Shown: positions 15,894 through 23,353 of the stretch, one piece after another | Position numbering within the stretch: position 1 is the first letter of the stretch | Layout of the letters: each line of letters opens with the position of its first letter | Notes under the pieces: model-generated | The model's input: the letters and a program-made list of their open reading frames with translations, nothing else | What the model was told of the DNA's origin: nothing | Databases searched by the model: none | Position numbers and translations under genes: made by a program | DNA from: Acidimicrobiaceae bacterium | Lineage (GTDB): Bacteria; Actinomycetota; Acidimicrobiia; Acidimicrobiales; Aldehydirespiratoraceae | Direction of reading: 5' to 3' | Assembly (NCBI GenBank): GCA_026706815.1 | Contig: JAPOYA010000061.1 | Span: 1 to 35,460, forward strand | Length of the DNA: 35,460 nt

Positions 15894-16517
15894 ATGGATG
15901 ACGCTGATCAGACTGGGCCTGGCGAGCCTCCTCAGGGAGTCTTCGAAGACCGCATTCTCACTGTTCCGAACTTGATATCGCTGCTCAGACTGGTGTGCAT
16001 CCCGGTGTTCTTGTGGCTGCTGTTCGCTGTCGACGATCGCTGGGCGGCCGCCTGGCTCTGGGGAGCGGTCGGCGCCACCGACTGGGTCGACGGCTGGTGG
16101 GCCCGGAAGTTCGATGCGGTCAGCGAACTCGGCAGGCTGCTCGACCCGGTCACCGACCGGGCAGTCCTGATCGTGGGGATCGCCGCGGTAGGCATCGACG
16201 GGGCTGTGCCGTGGTGGCTGGTGGTCTTGACGCTCGCCCGAGAGGTGATTGTCGCTGTGGCCGGGCTTGTGCTCGGAGCCTTGGGCGCTCGGCGAATTGA
16301 CGTCACATGGTGGGGGAAGTGCGCAACGTTCGGCCTCTACTTCTCGTTTCCGTTCTTGTTGGCCGGCGCTTCAGACGTTGGCGTGGCCGACTGGTTCTGG
16401 TGGGCCGGGTGGATCTGCGCGGTTCCCTCGCTGCTCTACAGCTACCTTTCGGCGGCGCAGTACATTCCGCTGGGACTCGAAGCCCTTCGCAGCGGTCGAG
16501 CCGATAAGCGTCGCTGA
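15894..16517 (+). CDS. CDP-alcohol phosphatidyltransferase (PgsA-like)
   Basis: This 207-residue membrane enzyme carries the complete family motif: D63, D66-G67, A70-R71, G80, D84 and D88 in TDWVDGWWAR and ELGRLLDPVTD. It has about five to six hydrophobic helices. It transfers a phosphatidyl group from CDP-diacylglycerol to an alcohol such as glycerol phosphate or inositol phosphate. The VPNLISLLRLVCIPVFLWLL opening is typical of PgsA, but the acceptor cannot be settled by eye. gcvH follows 37 bp downstream with its own promoter. Confidence 0.88.
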   Translation: MDDADQTGPGEPPQGVFEDRILTVPNLISLLRLVCIPVFLWLLFAVDDRWAAAWLWGAVGATDWVDGWWARKFDAVSELGRLLDPVTDRAVLIVGIAAVGIDGAVPWWLVVLTLAREVIVAVAGLVLGALGARRIDVTWWGKCATFGLYFSFPFLLAGASDVGVADWFWWAGWICAVPSLLYSYLSAAQYIPLGLEALRSGRADKRR

Positions 16518-16542
16518 GACCCACGAGGCGACAGGTATCGGA

Positions 16543-16548
16543 TAAGTT
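16543..16548 (+). promoter_or_regulatory. Leaderless promoter -10 of gcvH
   Basis: TAAGTT ends 6 nt before the gcvH ATG at 16555, with no ribosome site between, so the mRNA probably begins at the start codon. Confidence 0.5.
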
Positions 16549-16554
16549 CTAGGT

Positions 16555-16935
16555 ATGGACATCCCTGACGATCTTCTCTATTCAAAGGACCATGAATGGG
16601 TCTCAATCGAAGGCGATTCTGCGAGGGTCGGAATCACCGACTATGCACAGGACGCGCTTGGCGACGTTGTTTACGTGGACCTTCCACGCGTCGGCGACCA
16701 AGTCGAGGCAGGCTCTTCCTTCTCTGAAGTCGAGTCGACCAAATCTGTGTCGGAGCTCTACGCACCCGTCTCAGGAACGATCACCGCCGTCAACGACGAC
16801 TTGGCCGACGCCCCGGAGCGAATAAACGAGGACCCCTACGGCGAGGGCTGGATAATCGTGATCTCGATGTCTGCAGCGCCCGGGACGGATGCTCTGTTGA
16901 GCGCCGCGGCCTATGGTGCTCTGATCGAGAGTTGA
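16555..16935 (+). CDS. gcvH: Glycine cleavage system H protein
   Basis: This 126-residue lipoyl carrier starts MDIPDDLLYSKDHEWV and has GITDYAQDALGDVVYVDLP and the lipoylation segment VESTKSVSELYAPVSG with Lys63 as the lipoyl site. It shuttles the aminomethyl group between P, T and L proteins in glycine cleavage. gcvT lies about 3 kb downstream beyond five regulatory and salvage genes; gcvP is not in the window. The stop codon is immediately followed by the GTG start of the FHA-domain gene. Confidence 0.95.
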   Translation: MDIPDDLLYSKDHEWVSIEGDSARVGITDYAQDALGDVVYVDLPRVGDQVEAGSSFSEVESTKSVSELYAPVSGTITAVNDDLADAPERINEDPYGEGWIIVISMSAAPGTDALLSAAAYGALIES

Positions 16936-17412
16936 GTGAGCAGTGTGACTGACCGAGCCTGCTCCAAATGCGGACACCGCAATTCCAGCGGCGCTCGCTT
17001 CTGCTCGTCCTGCGGAGGCTCACTGGCCCGAGATGAAGTGACGACAGACCATGTTGCGGTCGATTTGGATGGCAGCGGTGTGAGCATTGACCGGTCGGCC
17101 TTCGGGGTCCACGAAGGACTGTTTGTAGTTCTTCACGGTCCGAAAGCGGGGGCTCGTTATGCACTCGACTCCGATGTGGTGACAGTGGGGCGGCATCCCG
17201 ACAGCGCCATCTTCCTTGATGACGTCTCGGTCTCGCGTCGGCACGCGGAAGTTCGACGCGCCGGGTCGCGCTATCTGGTGCGTGATGTGGGCTCGTTGAA
17301 CGGCACGTATATCGAGCGCCGACGTGTCGATGAGCATGAGCTGGCCGACGGCGAAGTGCTGCAGATCGGCAGGTTCAAATTGGTGTTTGTGCATGGCACG
17401 GGGACGAACTGA
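16936..17412 (+). CDS. garA: Zinc-ribbon and FHA-domain protein, GarA/OdhI-like
   Basis: The 158-residue protein has an N-terminal zinc ribbon (Cys9, Cys12, Cys23, Cys26), a Thr-containing linker with EVTTDHVAVD, and a C-terminal FHA domain with GRHPDS (85-90), SVSRRHAEV (98-106) and SLNGTYIE (120-127). In mycobacteria and corynebacteria the FHA protein at this locus (GarA/OdhI) is phosphorylated on an N-terminal Thr pair and inhibits 2-oxoglutarate dehydrogenase. The position next to ftsR supports orthology; the zinc ribbon differs from the mycobacterial N-terminus. The GTG start abuts the gcvH stop; a GTG at 16945 is possible. Confidence 0.8.
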   Translation: MSSVTDRACSKCGHRNSSGARFCSSCGGSLARDEVTTDHVAVDLDGSGVSIDRSAFGVHEGLFVVLHGPKAGARYALDSDVVTVGRHPDSAIFLDDVSVSRRHAEVRRAGSRYLVRDVGSLNGTYIERRRVDEHELADGEVLQIGRFKLVFVHGTGTN

Positions 17413-17422
17413 AGGGAGCGGT

Positions 17423-18244
17423 ATGGCTGCGCAACCACATCACTCGATCGGCGAGGTGTTGAGCCTGCTCCAAGCCGAGCACAGCGATGTCACGATCTCG
17501 AAGATCCGCTTCCTGGAGAGCCAGGGACTCATCGCCCCCGAGCGGACTCCGTCGGGCTATCGCAAGTTCTATGCGAGCGACATCGCTCGGTTGCGCTGGA
17601 TCCTGGCCCAACAACGCGATCACTTTCTTCCCCTCAAAGAAATCAAGAAGCTTCTCGAAGAACCGGGATTCACCCTTGAGCTGGAACCTCTGGCCGTAGC
17701 AGAGTCCGCAGCCGCCGAACCGACGCTGTTCAGCGGAAGCGAGAAGAAAAGCGCCGAAGCGCCGGCAGCTCCGGATCCGGTTGAAGTTGAAGCTGAACCT
17801 GATGTTGCGGCAGAAGACGTTGCGACAGAGGACGAGGCAGAAGTCGACGAGGACGAATATCCGGAGCCTGTCGCCGGTCTTTCGGCGACTGATCTGGCCG
17901 AGGCTGCGAAAATTGAGGTCGGAACCGTCCGCGAGCTTGATCGCGTAGGCCTCATCGAGTCGATCGGGCGCCCCGGAAGCGCCGTCTATGACCAGGGGGC
18001 GGTCACAGTGGCCGAAGCTGCAGCGGTCTTCGGCGAACACGGGTTCGAACCCCGCCACATGCGCATGTTCAAGATCTCGGCCGAGCGTCAGGCGGGTGTT
18101 CTGGAACAGATTTTCTCGGCGCGCTTGGCCAAGGGCGGCAGGTCCGGCCAGCGGGCGCGCAAAGAACTGAACGAGCTTGTGCGGCTCGGCGAGGAGCTTC
18201 AGCGCTCAATCCTGCGCAGGAGTTTCGGCGACAGTCTTGACTGA
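17423..18244 (+). CDS. ftsR: MerR-family regulator, FtsR-like
   Basis: This 273-residue protein has an N-terminal MerR helix-turn-helix (about 8-75: HSIGEVLSLLQ, KIRFLESQGLI, GYRKFYASDIARLRWI). A long acidic linker (about 100-150, rich in Glu, Ala and Asp) and a second MerR-like domain (about 155-273) follow. This two-lobed architecture and position after the garA-like gene match FtsR, a regulator of ftsZ and growth in corynebacteria. The ATG at 17423 is preferred because GAAGGGAG lies just upstream; the longer frame overlaps the FHA gene. hpt starts inside its last codons. Confidence 0.82.
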   Translation: MAAQPHHSIGEVLSLLQAEHSDVTISKIRFLESQGLIAPERTPSGYRKFYASDIARLRWILAQQRDHFLPLKEIKKLLEEPGFTLELEPLAVAESAAAEPTLFSGSEKKSAEAPAAPDPVEVEAEPDVAAEDVATEDEAEVDEDEYPEPVAGLSATDLAEAAKIEVGTVRELDRVGLIESIGRPGSAVYDQGAVTVAEAAAVFGEHGFEPRHMRMFKISAERQAGVLEQIFSARLAKGGRSGQRARKELNELVRLGEELQRSILRRSFGDSLD

Positions 18245-18809
18245 CGCAGCCGGCTCCGACCTCCGGATCCTTCTCGATTCCAGAGGCATTGAATCCACTG
18301 TCGAGCGCGTTGCCGCCGATGTCAGCGCGGACCACAACGACGGGGTCGTGCTTGTCGGGGTGCTGAGGGGAAGCGTTCCGTTTCTCGCTGATCTCGCTCG
18401 GGCGATGTCGATCCGCGTCAGGATCGATTTTCTGTCGATCACCCCGTATTCGCCTGGCACTGGTCGGGTCCGTCTGCTGAAGGATCTGGACATCGACGTC
18501 ACAGGGCGCGATGTGGTGATGGTCGAGGACATTGTGGACACAGGACTGACCAGCGAGTTTCTGAGCGCCCAGCTGAATCGCAGGAACCCGCGCCGCCTGT
18601 CAGTCTGCACTTTCGTCGACCGGCCGGTGCGCCGCGCGGCCCCGGTCAGGCCCGACTACGTCGGTATTGGGATTCCTGAGGAGTTCGTGATCGGTTACGG
18701 CCTCGACTATGAGGGCCGCTACCGGAATCTGCCGATGTTGGCTGCCGCGAACCCCGCAGTTCTGAAGGAGAACCCCGATGCGCACATTGCTGCGTTGTAT
18801 CGATTCTAG
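18237..18809 (+). CDS. hpt: Hypoxanthine phosphoribosyltransferase
   Basis: The 190-residue protein has GVLRGSVPFLADLAR, the DFLSITPYSPGTGRVR flexible loop, the PRPP-binding VVMVEDIVDTGLTSEFL (about residues 92-108) and IPEEFVIGYGLDYEGRYRNLP. It salvages hypoxanthine and guanine to IMP and GMP. The proposed TTG start at 18237 overlaps the ftsR stop by 8 nt and gives family length; a GTG farther upstream would run deep into ftsR. Its place between ftsR and bfn is unusual compared with the common actinobacterial order. Its stop codon lies in a 15-bp repeat. Confidence 0.88.
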   Translation: MTDAAGSDLRILLDSRGIESTVERVAADVSADHNDGVVLVGVLRGSVPFLADLARAMSIRVRIDFLSITPYSPGTGRVRLLKDLDIDVTGRDVVMVEDIVDTGLTSEFLSAQLNRRNPRRLSVCTFVDRPVRRAAPVRPDYVGIGIPEEFVIGYGLDYEGRYRNLPMLAAANPAVLKENPDAHIAALYRF

Positions 18810-18829
18810 GCGCATCGATTCCAGACGCC
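18800..18829 (+). repeat. 15-bp imperfect tandem repeat containing the hpt stop codon
   Basis: TCGATTCTAGGCGCA (18800-18814) and TCGATTCCAGACGCC (18815-18829) match at 12 of 15 positions. The hpt stop TAG is bases 8-10 of the first unit. Confidence 0.7.
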
Positions 18830-18868
18830 CGGTTCGCTACTAGCATCGGACCCTCAAAGTGGACGGCC

Positions 18869-18874
18869 TAGGGT
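18869..18874 (+). promoter_or_regulatory. Leaderless promoter -10 of the bifunctional nuclease gene
   Basis: TAGGGT ends 6 nt before the ATG at 18881, with the same spacing and hexamer as the nitronate monooxygenase promoter. Confidence 0.55.
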
Positions 18875-18880
18875 AGAAGC

Positions 18881-19378
18881 ATGCAGGAGATGGATCTCAT
18901 CGGTGTTCGCGTCGAAATGCCGACGAACGCACCCATGCTGCTGCTGCGCGAGCGAGCCGGCGAGGAGCGGATCATTCCGATCTACATAGGAGCACAGGAA
19001 GCCACCGCGATCGCCCTGGCTCTCGATGGCGTCGACACGCCGCGCCCGATGACCCACGACTTGATGCGCGACCTGCTTGAGGAGTTGTCCGTCGACATGG
19101 TCCGGGTGGTCATCACCAGCCTCCGCGAGAAGACCTTCTTCGCCGAGTTGCATCTCAGCGTTGAAGGCAAGGCCCATGTGGTGTCGAGCCGACCGTCGGA
19201 CGCGATCGCGCTGGCGGTGCGCACCAACACCCCGATCTTCGCCGAAGAGGCAGTTGTCGAAGAAGTGGGTTTTCGTGAATCGGACCCCCAGGAGGCCGAA
19301 CAGTCCGAAGAAGTCGTCGAGGAGTTCAAAGAGTTCCTCGACAACATTTCACCCGAAGACTTCGAGGACCAGGGCTGA
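18881..19378 (+). CDS. Bifunctional nuclease family protein (DUF151/BFN)
   Basis: The 165-residue protein begins MQEMDLIGVRVEMPTNAPML and has IPIYIGAQEATAIALAL, RPMTHDLMRDLLEEL, FFAELHLS and SSRPSDAIALAVRT, the ordered motifs of the bifunctional nuclease (BFN, DUF151) domain over residues 1-130. An acidic C-terminal tail follows. It is a constant neighbour of garA, ftsR and a second MerR gene in actinobacteria; its exact function there is unsettled. The leaderless promoter fixes the start. Its stop is inside a 16-bp tandem duplication. Confidence 0.9.
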   Translation: MQEMDLIGVRVEMPTNAPMLLLRERAGEERIIPIYIGAQEATAIALALDGVDTPRPMTHDLMRDLLEELSVDMVRVVITSLREKTFFAELHLSVEGKAHVVSSRPSDAIALAVRTNTPIFAEEAVVEEVGFRESDPQEAEQSEEVVEEFKEFLDNISPEDFEDQG

Positions 19379-19398
19379 GAACGACCAGGGCTGAGAAC
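19367..19398 (+). repeat. 16-bp perfect tandem repeat containing the bfn stop codon
   Basis: GACCAGGGCTGAGAAC occurs at 19367-19382 and 19383-19398 without mismatch. The TGA of the first unit is the stop codon of the bifunctional nuclease gene; the copied TGA is in another frame. Confidence 0.92.
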
Positions 19399-19422
19399 AA
19401 GGGAGCCGGGAAGAACGCGGTG

Positions 19423-19451
19423 TTGACCTCCGCCGCGCGGGACCGTAGAGT
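19423..19451 (+). promoter_or_regulatory. Sigma-70-like promoter of the second MerR gene
   Basis: TTGACC (19423-19428) and TAGAGT (19446-19451) are separated by 17 bp, the best -35/-10 pair in the window. It predicts a start near 19458 and a leader of about 49 nt. Confidence 0.65.
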
Positions 19452-19461
19452 TGTCCACACT

Positions 19462-19485
19462 CACAGCGACGTAATTTCGTCTGTG
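19462..19485 (+). promoter_or_regulatory. Inverted repeat in the leader of the second MerR gene
   Basis: CACAG-CG-ACG, loop TAATTT, then CGT-CTGTG forms an 8-bp stem with a 2-nt bulge immediately after the predicted transcript start. It could be an RNA hairpin or the regulator's own operator. The AT-rich loop stands out from its GC-rich surroundings. Confidence 0.4.
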
Positions 19486-19506
19486 TGACGACGATCGGAG
19501 AGACAG

Positions 19507-19968
19507 ATGACCGAGCAGGGGTTCAGTTCCAAACGCACCGCGGAAATCGCGGGAATCACCTACCGACAGCTTGACTATTGGGCCCGCAAGGACATTGTGC
19601 GCCCCTCGCTGACCAAGGCGAGCGGCTCCGGCAGCCGCCGTCTTTACAGCTACCGCGACCTCCTCGAGCTCAGGGTCGTCAAGACCCTGCTTGATTCGGG
19701 AATCAAGTTGCAGCAGGTGCGCAAGGGCCTCGACTACCTGCGTGATCAACTGGGCGAAGACGTCACTTCGGCCAGTCTGGTCATCAGCGGCACCAGTTCG
19801 GTGGTGGTCAACGACGGCGAGGAACTGATCGAAATCCTCCAGAACGGCCAGGGGGTGCTCAATGTCCTTCCCTTGGGAGGCGTCAAGGATGCCGTCGACG
19901 GGCTCATAGTCGACCTCTTCCCGGAGGCTGGCGTGATCGGCGGCTCCGACGCAGCAGCCGCCAACTGA
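19507..19968 (+). CDS. MerR-family transcriptional regulator
   Basis: The 153-residue protein has an N-terminal MerR helix-turn-helix (about 8-75: SKRTAEIAGITYRQLDYWAR, GSRRLYSYRDLLELRVVKTL) and a C-terminal domain with TSSVVVNDGEELIEILQNGQ and VLNVLPLGGV. This short MerR-like regulator is the usual fourth member of the garA-ftsR-bfn cluster in actinobacteria. It lacks effector-binding cysteines, so a metal sensor is unlikely. GGAGA lies 6 nt before the ATG. A -35/-10 promoter and an inverted repeat precede it, suggesting self-regulation. Confidence 0.88.
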   Translation: MTEQGFSSKRTAEIAGITYRQLDYWARKDIVRPSLTKASGSGSRRLYSYRDLLELRVVKTLLDSGIKLQQVRKGLDYLRDQLGEDVTSASLVISGTSSVVVNDGEELIEILQNGQGVLNVLPLGGVKDAVDGLIVDLFPEAGVIGGSDAAAAN

Positions 19969-20018
19969 CAGAGGCCACAGCCGGTTTCAGGCGGCCGTGA
20001 CCGAGACTGGAGCAAACC

Positions 20019-21086
20019 ATGACCGGTAGCAGGCGTTCGCCGCTGTTCGACGTCCACGTGGCACTCGGGGCCAAGATGGTGCCCTTCAGCGGTTGGGAGA
20101 TGCCGCTCGCGTATCCGGGCGGCACTCTCGCCGAGCATCTCGCCTGCCGTTCAGAAAGCGTGGTTTTCGATGTGTCGCATCTGGGCACGGTGCGCGTCAG
20201 CGGCCCGGGGGCGTTCGAGGCACTGCAATGGGCCTTCTCCAACGATCTGAATCGCATAGGGCCGGGTCGAGCGCAGTACACGCATCTTCTTGACGCGACC
20301 GATGCTTCAGTCCTAGACGACATCATCGTGTGGTGGGCCTCGGAGGACCGTTTCGATGTGATGCCCAACGCGTCGAACACCAGCCGGGTCGACAAGGCAC
20401 TCTCAGAAGCTCCGACATTGCCCAGTATCGAAGACGTGACCAGTACCCGAGCGGTGCTCGCGGTGCAAGGGCCAGAGGTCCGGGCGCGGCTGGCTGCTGT
20501 TTCCCCCGAAGCAGCCGCTGTCGGCCGTTTCCGGGTGGCCCGAGTCGAGATTGCCGGCTGCGAAGTGTTGGTGGCCGGCACCGGCTACACAGGAGAGGAC
20601 GGTTTGGAAATCGCCGTCGAAGCCGCTGCTGCAAGCACCATTTGGGATCTGATCGTGGAAGCAGGCATAACTCCGGCGGGTCTCGGCGCTCGTGACACCC
20701 TGCGCCTGGAGGCTGGTCTGCCTCTCCACGGACACGAGCTGGGCGCGGGCGTCTCCCCTCTGCAGGCGGGCCTCGGCTGGGTGGTGCGCCTGGACAAAGG
20801 CGACTTCCGCGGACGTGAAGCCCTGTTGGCAGAACAGCAGGCGGGTCCGCGCAGGCTGCTGCGAGGACTTCTGGTGGAGGGTCGCCGGCCCCCCCGCGAA
20901 GGGCAGACCGTCTCAAGCAACGGAGAGGAGATCGGGTTCATCTCCAGCGGCAACTTCTCGCCGATCCTTGAGCGGGGCATTGCCTTGGCCTTCCTGCGGC
21001 CCGACATCGTCCCAGGTGACGAGGTGGCCATTGACGTCCGCGGCACCGAGGTAGCCGCGGTGGTGACAACCCCGCCCTTCGTCTGA
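20019..21086 (+). CDS. gcvT: Glycine cleavage system T protein (aminomethyltransferase)
   Basis: This 355-residue folate-binding protein starts with SPLFDVHVALGAKMVPFSGWEMPL and has VVFDVSHLGTVRVSGPGA, NASNTSRVDKAL with the conserved Asp, AGTGYTGEDGLEI, GLGARDTLRLEAGLPLHGHE and FRGREALL in order. It transfers the aminomethyl carbon from H-protein to tetrahydrofolate and releases ammonia. GGAG sits before the ATG. It belongs with gcvH upstream; the genes between are regulators and salvage enzymes. Its stop codon is the first base triplet of a four-unit tandem repeat. Confidence 0.92.
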   Translation: MTGSRRSPLFDVHVALGAKMVPFSGWEMPLAYPGGTLAEHLACRSESVVFDVSHLGTVRVSGPGAFEALQWAFSNDLNRIGPGRAQYTHLLDATDASVLDDIIVWWASEDRFDVMPNASNTSRVDKALSEAPTLPSIEDVTSTRAVLAVQGPEVRARLAAVSPEAAAVGRFRVARVEIAGCEVLVAGTGYTGEDGLEIAVEAAAASTIWDLIVEAGITPAGLGARDTLRLEAGLPLHGHELGAGVSPLQAGLGWVVRLDKGDFRGREALLAEQQAGPRRLLRGLLVEGRRPPREGQTVSSNGEEIGFISSGNFSPILERGIALAFLRPDIVPGDEVAIDVRGTEVAAVVTTPPFV

Positions 21087-21151
21087 CCCCCGGGTTGGCG
21101 CGAGTCCCGGGTAGGTCTGAGTCCCGGGTCGCTCTGAGTCCCGGGTCGGAG
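21084..21151 (+). repeat. About 17-bp tandem repeat, four units, beginning at the gcvT stop codon
   Basis: Units are 21084-21101, 21102-21117, 21118-21134 and 21135-21151. Units 3 and 4 start TGAGTCCCGGGTCG; unit 1 starts with the stop codon as TGACCCCCGGGT; all contain CCCGGG. The array fills most of the gap between the convergent gcvT and F420-type oxidoreductase genes. Confidence 0.88.
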
Positions 21152-21160
21152 GGCGTCGGA

Positions 21161-22033
21161 CTATCTCGCGAGACGGGTCGGGGCGATGACCGTCTCGCCG
21201 AATTCGCTCACAGTTTCGGGGAGCGCGAAATCGCTCATCCAGACATAGATGCGCTCTATTCCTGCGGCCGCACGCGCGGCGAAGTGCTCGGTGAGCTCCT
21301 CGGCGTCGCCGATGACATGGCCGACGTTGCTGAAACGCCGCAGGGCAGTCTCGGTGATCGCGGCCCGGTTGCTCCCCTCGGGGATGAACGTGACCCGCTG
21401 TTGGATCGAACTTCGGGCGCCGCCGATCTGCTCTCTCATCTCCGAGAAGCGTCTGAGGCGGTGAATGGGACAGTTCCACCAATCGGCGAAACGGGCGACG
21501 AGCGCCAGGGTCCGGGGACCGCTCCCGCCGATGACAATAGGGATGCGGCCGATCGGCGTCGGGAGTTGCTGGGCGCCGCTCAGGGTGTGGTGCCGGCCCG
21601 AATAGGAGACTCGTTCGCCGGACCAGAGCGCCGTCACAACCTCGAGTGTCTCCGTCAGGCGGTCGACGCGGGCACGGGGAGCGGTGTCGCCGACTCCGAA
21701 CGTCTCGAACTCGGTCGGGACGCTGCCCCAGCCGATACCCAATTCGAAGCGGCCCGAGGTGGCGTGGTCGAGGGTGACGGCCTGCCGGGCCAGCACCGCG
21801 GGATGGCGGAAGGAGTCGCACAGCACGAGATGGCCGACGGTCCCAGTTGTGTTCGCGCCGAGCCACGCGGCGGTGATCATGGCATCCCACATGGGCCGGT
21901 TTTCGGCCAGCGGCGGGGCCAGATGGTCCATCAAGGCCACCCCGTCGAAACCTGAGTCGATGGCAGCGTCGACTCGTTGGAGCATCGTCGGCAGCGACAT
22001 CCGCATCTGAGGCAGGAACAGCTGAAACTCCAT
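21161..22033 (-). CDS. LLM-class (luciferase-like, F420-dependent type) oxidoreductase
   Basis: The 290-residue TIM-barrel protein has FQLFLPQMRMS at the N-terminus, AAIDSGFDGVALMDHL, LARQAVTLDHATSGRFELGI, GWGSVPTEFETFG, the ERVSYSGRHHTL segment and PIVIGGSGPRTLALVARFAD, typical of actinobacterial F420-dependent luciferase-like proteins. Flavin cannot be excluded as cofactor, and the substrate is unknown. The ATG at 22033 is preferred over an upstream TTG. It follows aroC by 18 nt on the same strand and is probably co-transcribed. Confidence 0.85.
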   Translation of the reverse strand: MEFQLFLPQMRMSLPTMLQRVDAAIDSGFDGVALMDHLAPPLAENRPMWDAMITAAWLGANTTGTVGHLVLCDSFRHPAVLARQAVTLDHATSGRFELGIGWGSVPTEFETFGVGDTAPRARVDRLTETLEVVTALWSGERVSYSGRHHTLSGAQQLPTPIGRIPIVIGGSGPRTLALVARFADWWNCPIHRLRRFSEMREQIGGARSSIQQRVTFIPEGSNRAAITETALRRFSNVGHVIGDAEELTEHFAARAAAGIERIYVWMSDFALPETVSEFGETVIAPTRLAR

Positions 22034-22051
22034 GACCAAGCGAACGCTGGC

Positions 22052-23152
22052 TTACGGACGCTCGTCGAGCATCGGCAGAACGTTGATTGCGTGCTGGCGC
22101 AGGAAATGGTCGGCGAGGGTCAACAGCACCATCGCTTCAACCATGGGCACAGCACGGGGCAGCACACACGGGTCGTGGCGCCCCCTGGCCGCAAGAGTCG
22201 TCTCGGCGCCGTCTCGGGTCACGGTCTTCTGTTCGCCGGCGATCGTGGCGGTGGGCTTGAACGCCACGCGGGCCACGATGGTCTCGCCGTTGGAGATTCC
22301 GCCCTGGATGCCACCGGACCTGTTGCTCGCAGTCCTAGTGCGGTCCGCGGCTTCGAAGGGATCGTTGTGAGTCGATCCGGTCATCCTTGTGCTCGCAAAA
22401 CCGCTGCCGATCTCGACTCCCTTGGCCGCGGGAAGCGACATCAGAGCACCGGCGAGGTCGGCGTCGAGTTTGTCGAATACCGGCTCTCCCAAACCGGCCG
22501 CGACCCCGCGGGCAATGCAGGTGACGGTCCCCCCCAAGGAGTCGCCGGAGCGGCGGGCGTTGTCGATGGCTTCGCTCATCAAAGCCGCCGCGTCCGGGTC
22601 CGGGCAGCGAGTCGGATGGCTCTCGACGTCGTCGAGGCTCACGGTCGAATGATCGACTCCGGCGTCTGTGCCTGCGACGCTCTGCACCCAGCCGAGGACT
22701 TCGATCCCGGCGGCCGCCTTCAACAATCGACGGGCGATCGCGCCCGCGGCCACACGCCCGACTGTTTCGCGCGCCGACGCTCTGCCCCCGCCCTGCCAGT
22801 CTCTGAAACCGTATTTGGCGTCGTAGGCGAAGTCGGCATGAGAGGGCCGGTAGACGTCTCGCAGGTGTTCGTAGGCAGCGGGGTTGTGATCGGCGTTGCG
22901 AACCAGAACGGCGAGCGGAGTGCCGGTGGTATAGCCGGCGAACACGCCCGAGAGGATCTCGGCGCGGTCTGCTTCGTCGCGTTGTGTGACGAGACGGCTC
23001 TGCCCGGGGCGGCGGCGGTCGAGGTCGCGTTGCAGATCATCGGCGTCGAGTGCCAGGCGCGGCGGGCAGCCGTCGACCACGACTCCCACGCCGGGGCCGT
23101 GGGATTCGCCGAATGTGGTGACTCGGAGGAGAGTGCCGAATGAACTGGACAT
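22052..23152 (-). CDS. aroC: Chorismate synthase
   Basis: The 366-residue enzyme starts [20 protein letters not shown] and has [68 protein letters not shown] and [14 protein letters not shown]. It converts EPSP to chorismate with reduced FMN, the last shikimate-pathway step. A TACACT -10 box (23166-23161, minus strand) places transcription at about 23154, favouring the ATG at 23152 with a 2-nt leader over the GTG at 23155. It is followed closely by the F420-type oxidoreductase gene. Confidence 0.95.
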   Translation of the reverse strand: MSSSFGTLLRVTTFGESHGPGVGVVVDGCPPRLALDADDLQRDLDRRRPGQSRLVTQRDEADRAEILSGVFAGYTTGTPLAVLVRNADHNPAAYEHLRDVYRPSHADFAYDAKYGFRDWQGGGRASARETVGRVAAGAIARRLLKAAAGIEVLGWVQSVAGTDAGVDHSTVSLDDVESHPTRCPDPDAAALMSEAIDNARRSGDSLGGTVTCIARGVAAGLGEPVFDKLDADLAGALMSLPAAKGVEIGSGFASTRMTGSTHNDPFEAADRTRTASNRSGGIQGGISNGETIVARVAFKPTATIAGEQKTVTRDGAETTLAARGRHDPCVLPRAVPMVEAMVLLTLADHFLRQHAINVLPMLDERP

Positions 23153-23160
23153 CACAGGCG

Positions 23161-23166
23161 AGTGTA
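23161..23166 (-). promoter_or_regulatory. Near-leaderless promoter -10 of aroC
   Basis: TACACT on the minus strand lies 8 nt before the aroC ATG, with no ribosome site between. The predicted leader is about 2 nt. Confidence 0.5.
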
Positions 23167-23214
23167 CGGGCCGCGGCGCTCCTCTCGCAGGATGCTTATG
23201 GGAGTGCGCGCGAA

Positions 23215-23353
23215 CCGGACGGCGTCAGCCGGCGTCAGACGGCATCAGGTCGGTCGGCGTCAATCCGGTCGGCGTCAGGCACGGTCTGTGTCAGAGCGGT
23301 CTGTGCCAGAGCGGTCGGTGTCAGCCGGACGGGGCGTCAGCCGGACGATGTCA
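23215..23353 (-). repeat. Degenerate minisatellite of about ten units starting at the glpD stop codon
   Basis: Read on the minus strand, the region from the glpD stop TGA (23353-23351) is made of units beginning TGAC or TGRC, for example TGACGCCGACCGGAT and TGACGCCGACCGACC. Their starts are at 23353, 23339, 23323, 23308, 23293, 23277, 23262, 23247, 23237 and 23227, mostly 15-16 bp apart, with two 10-bp units. The array ends about 50 bp before the aroC -10 box. There is no other feature in this gap. Confidence 0.82.

Noticed and set aside
16518..16554. Glycine riboswitch before gcvH
   Set aside because: The gap is only 37 bp and the message appears leaderless; the 50 bp before gcvT is also too short.
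18040..18053. Sequence like a tRNA T-arm (GGGTTCGAACCCC)
   Set aside because: It lies inside the ftsR coding frame (HGFEPRHM); no acceptor or anticodon arms fit around it.
23215..23353. Repeat array considered as a CRISPR
   Set aside because: Units are 10-16 bp, directly adjacent and degenerate, with no spacers and no cas genes.
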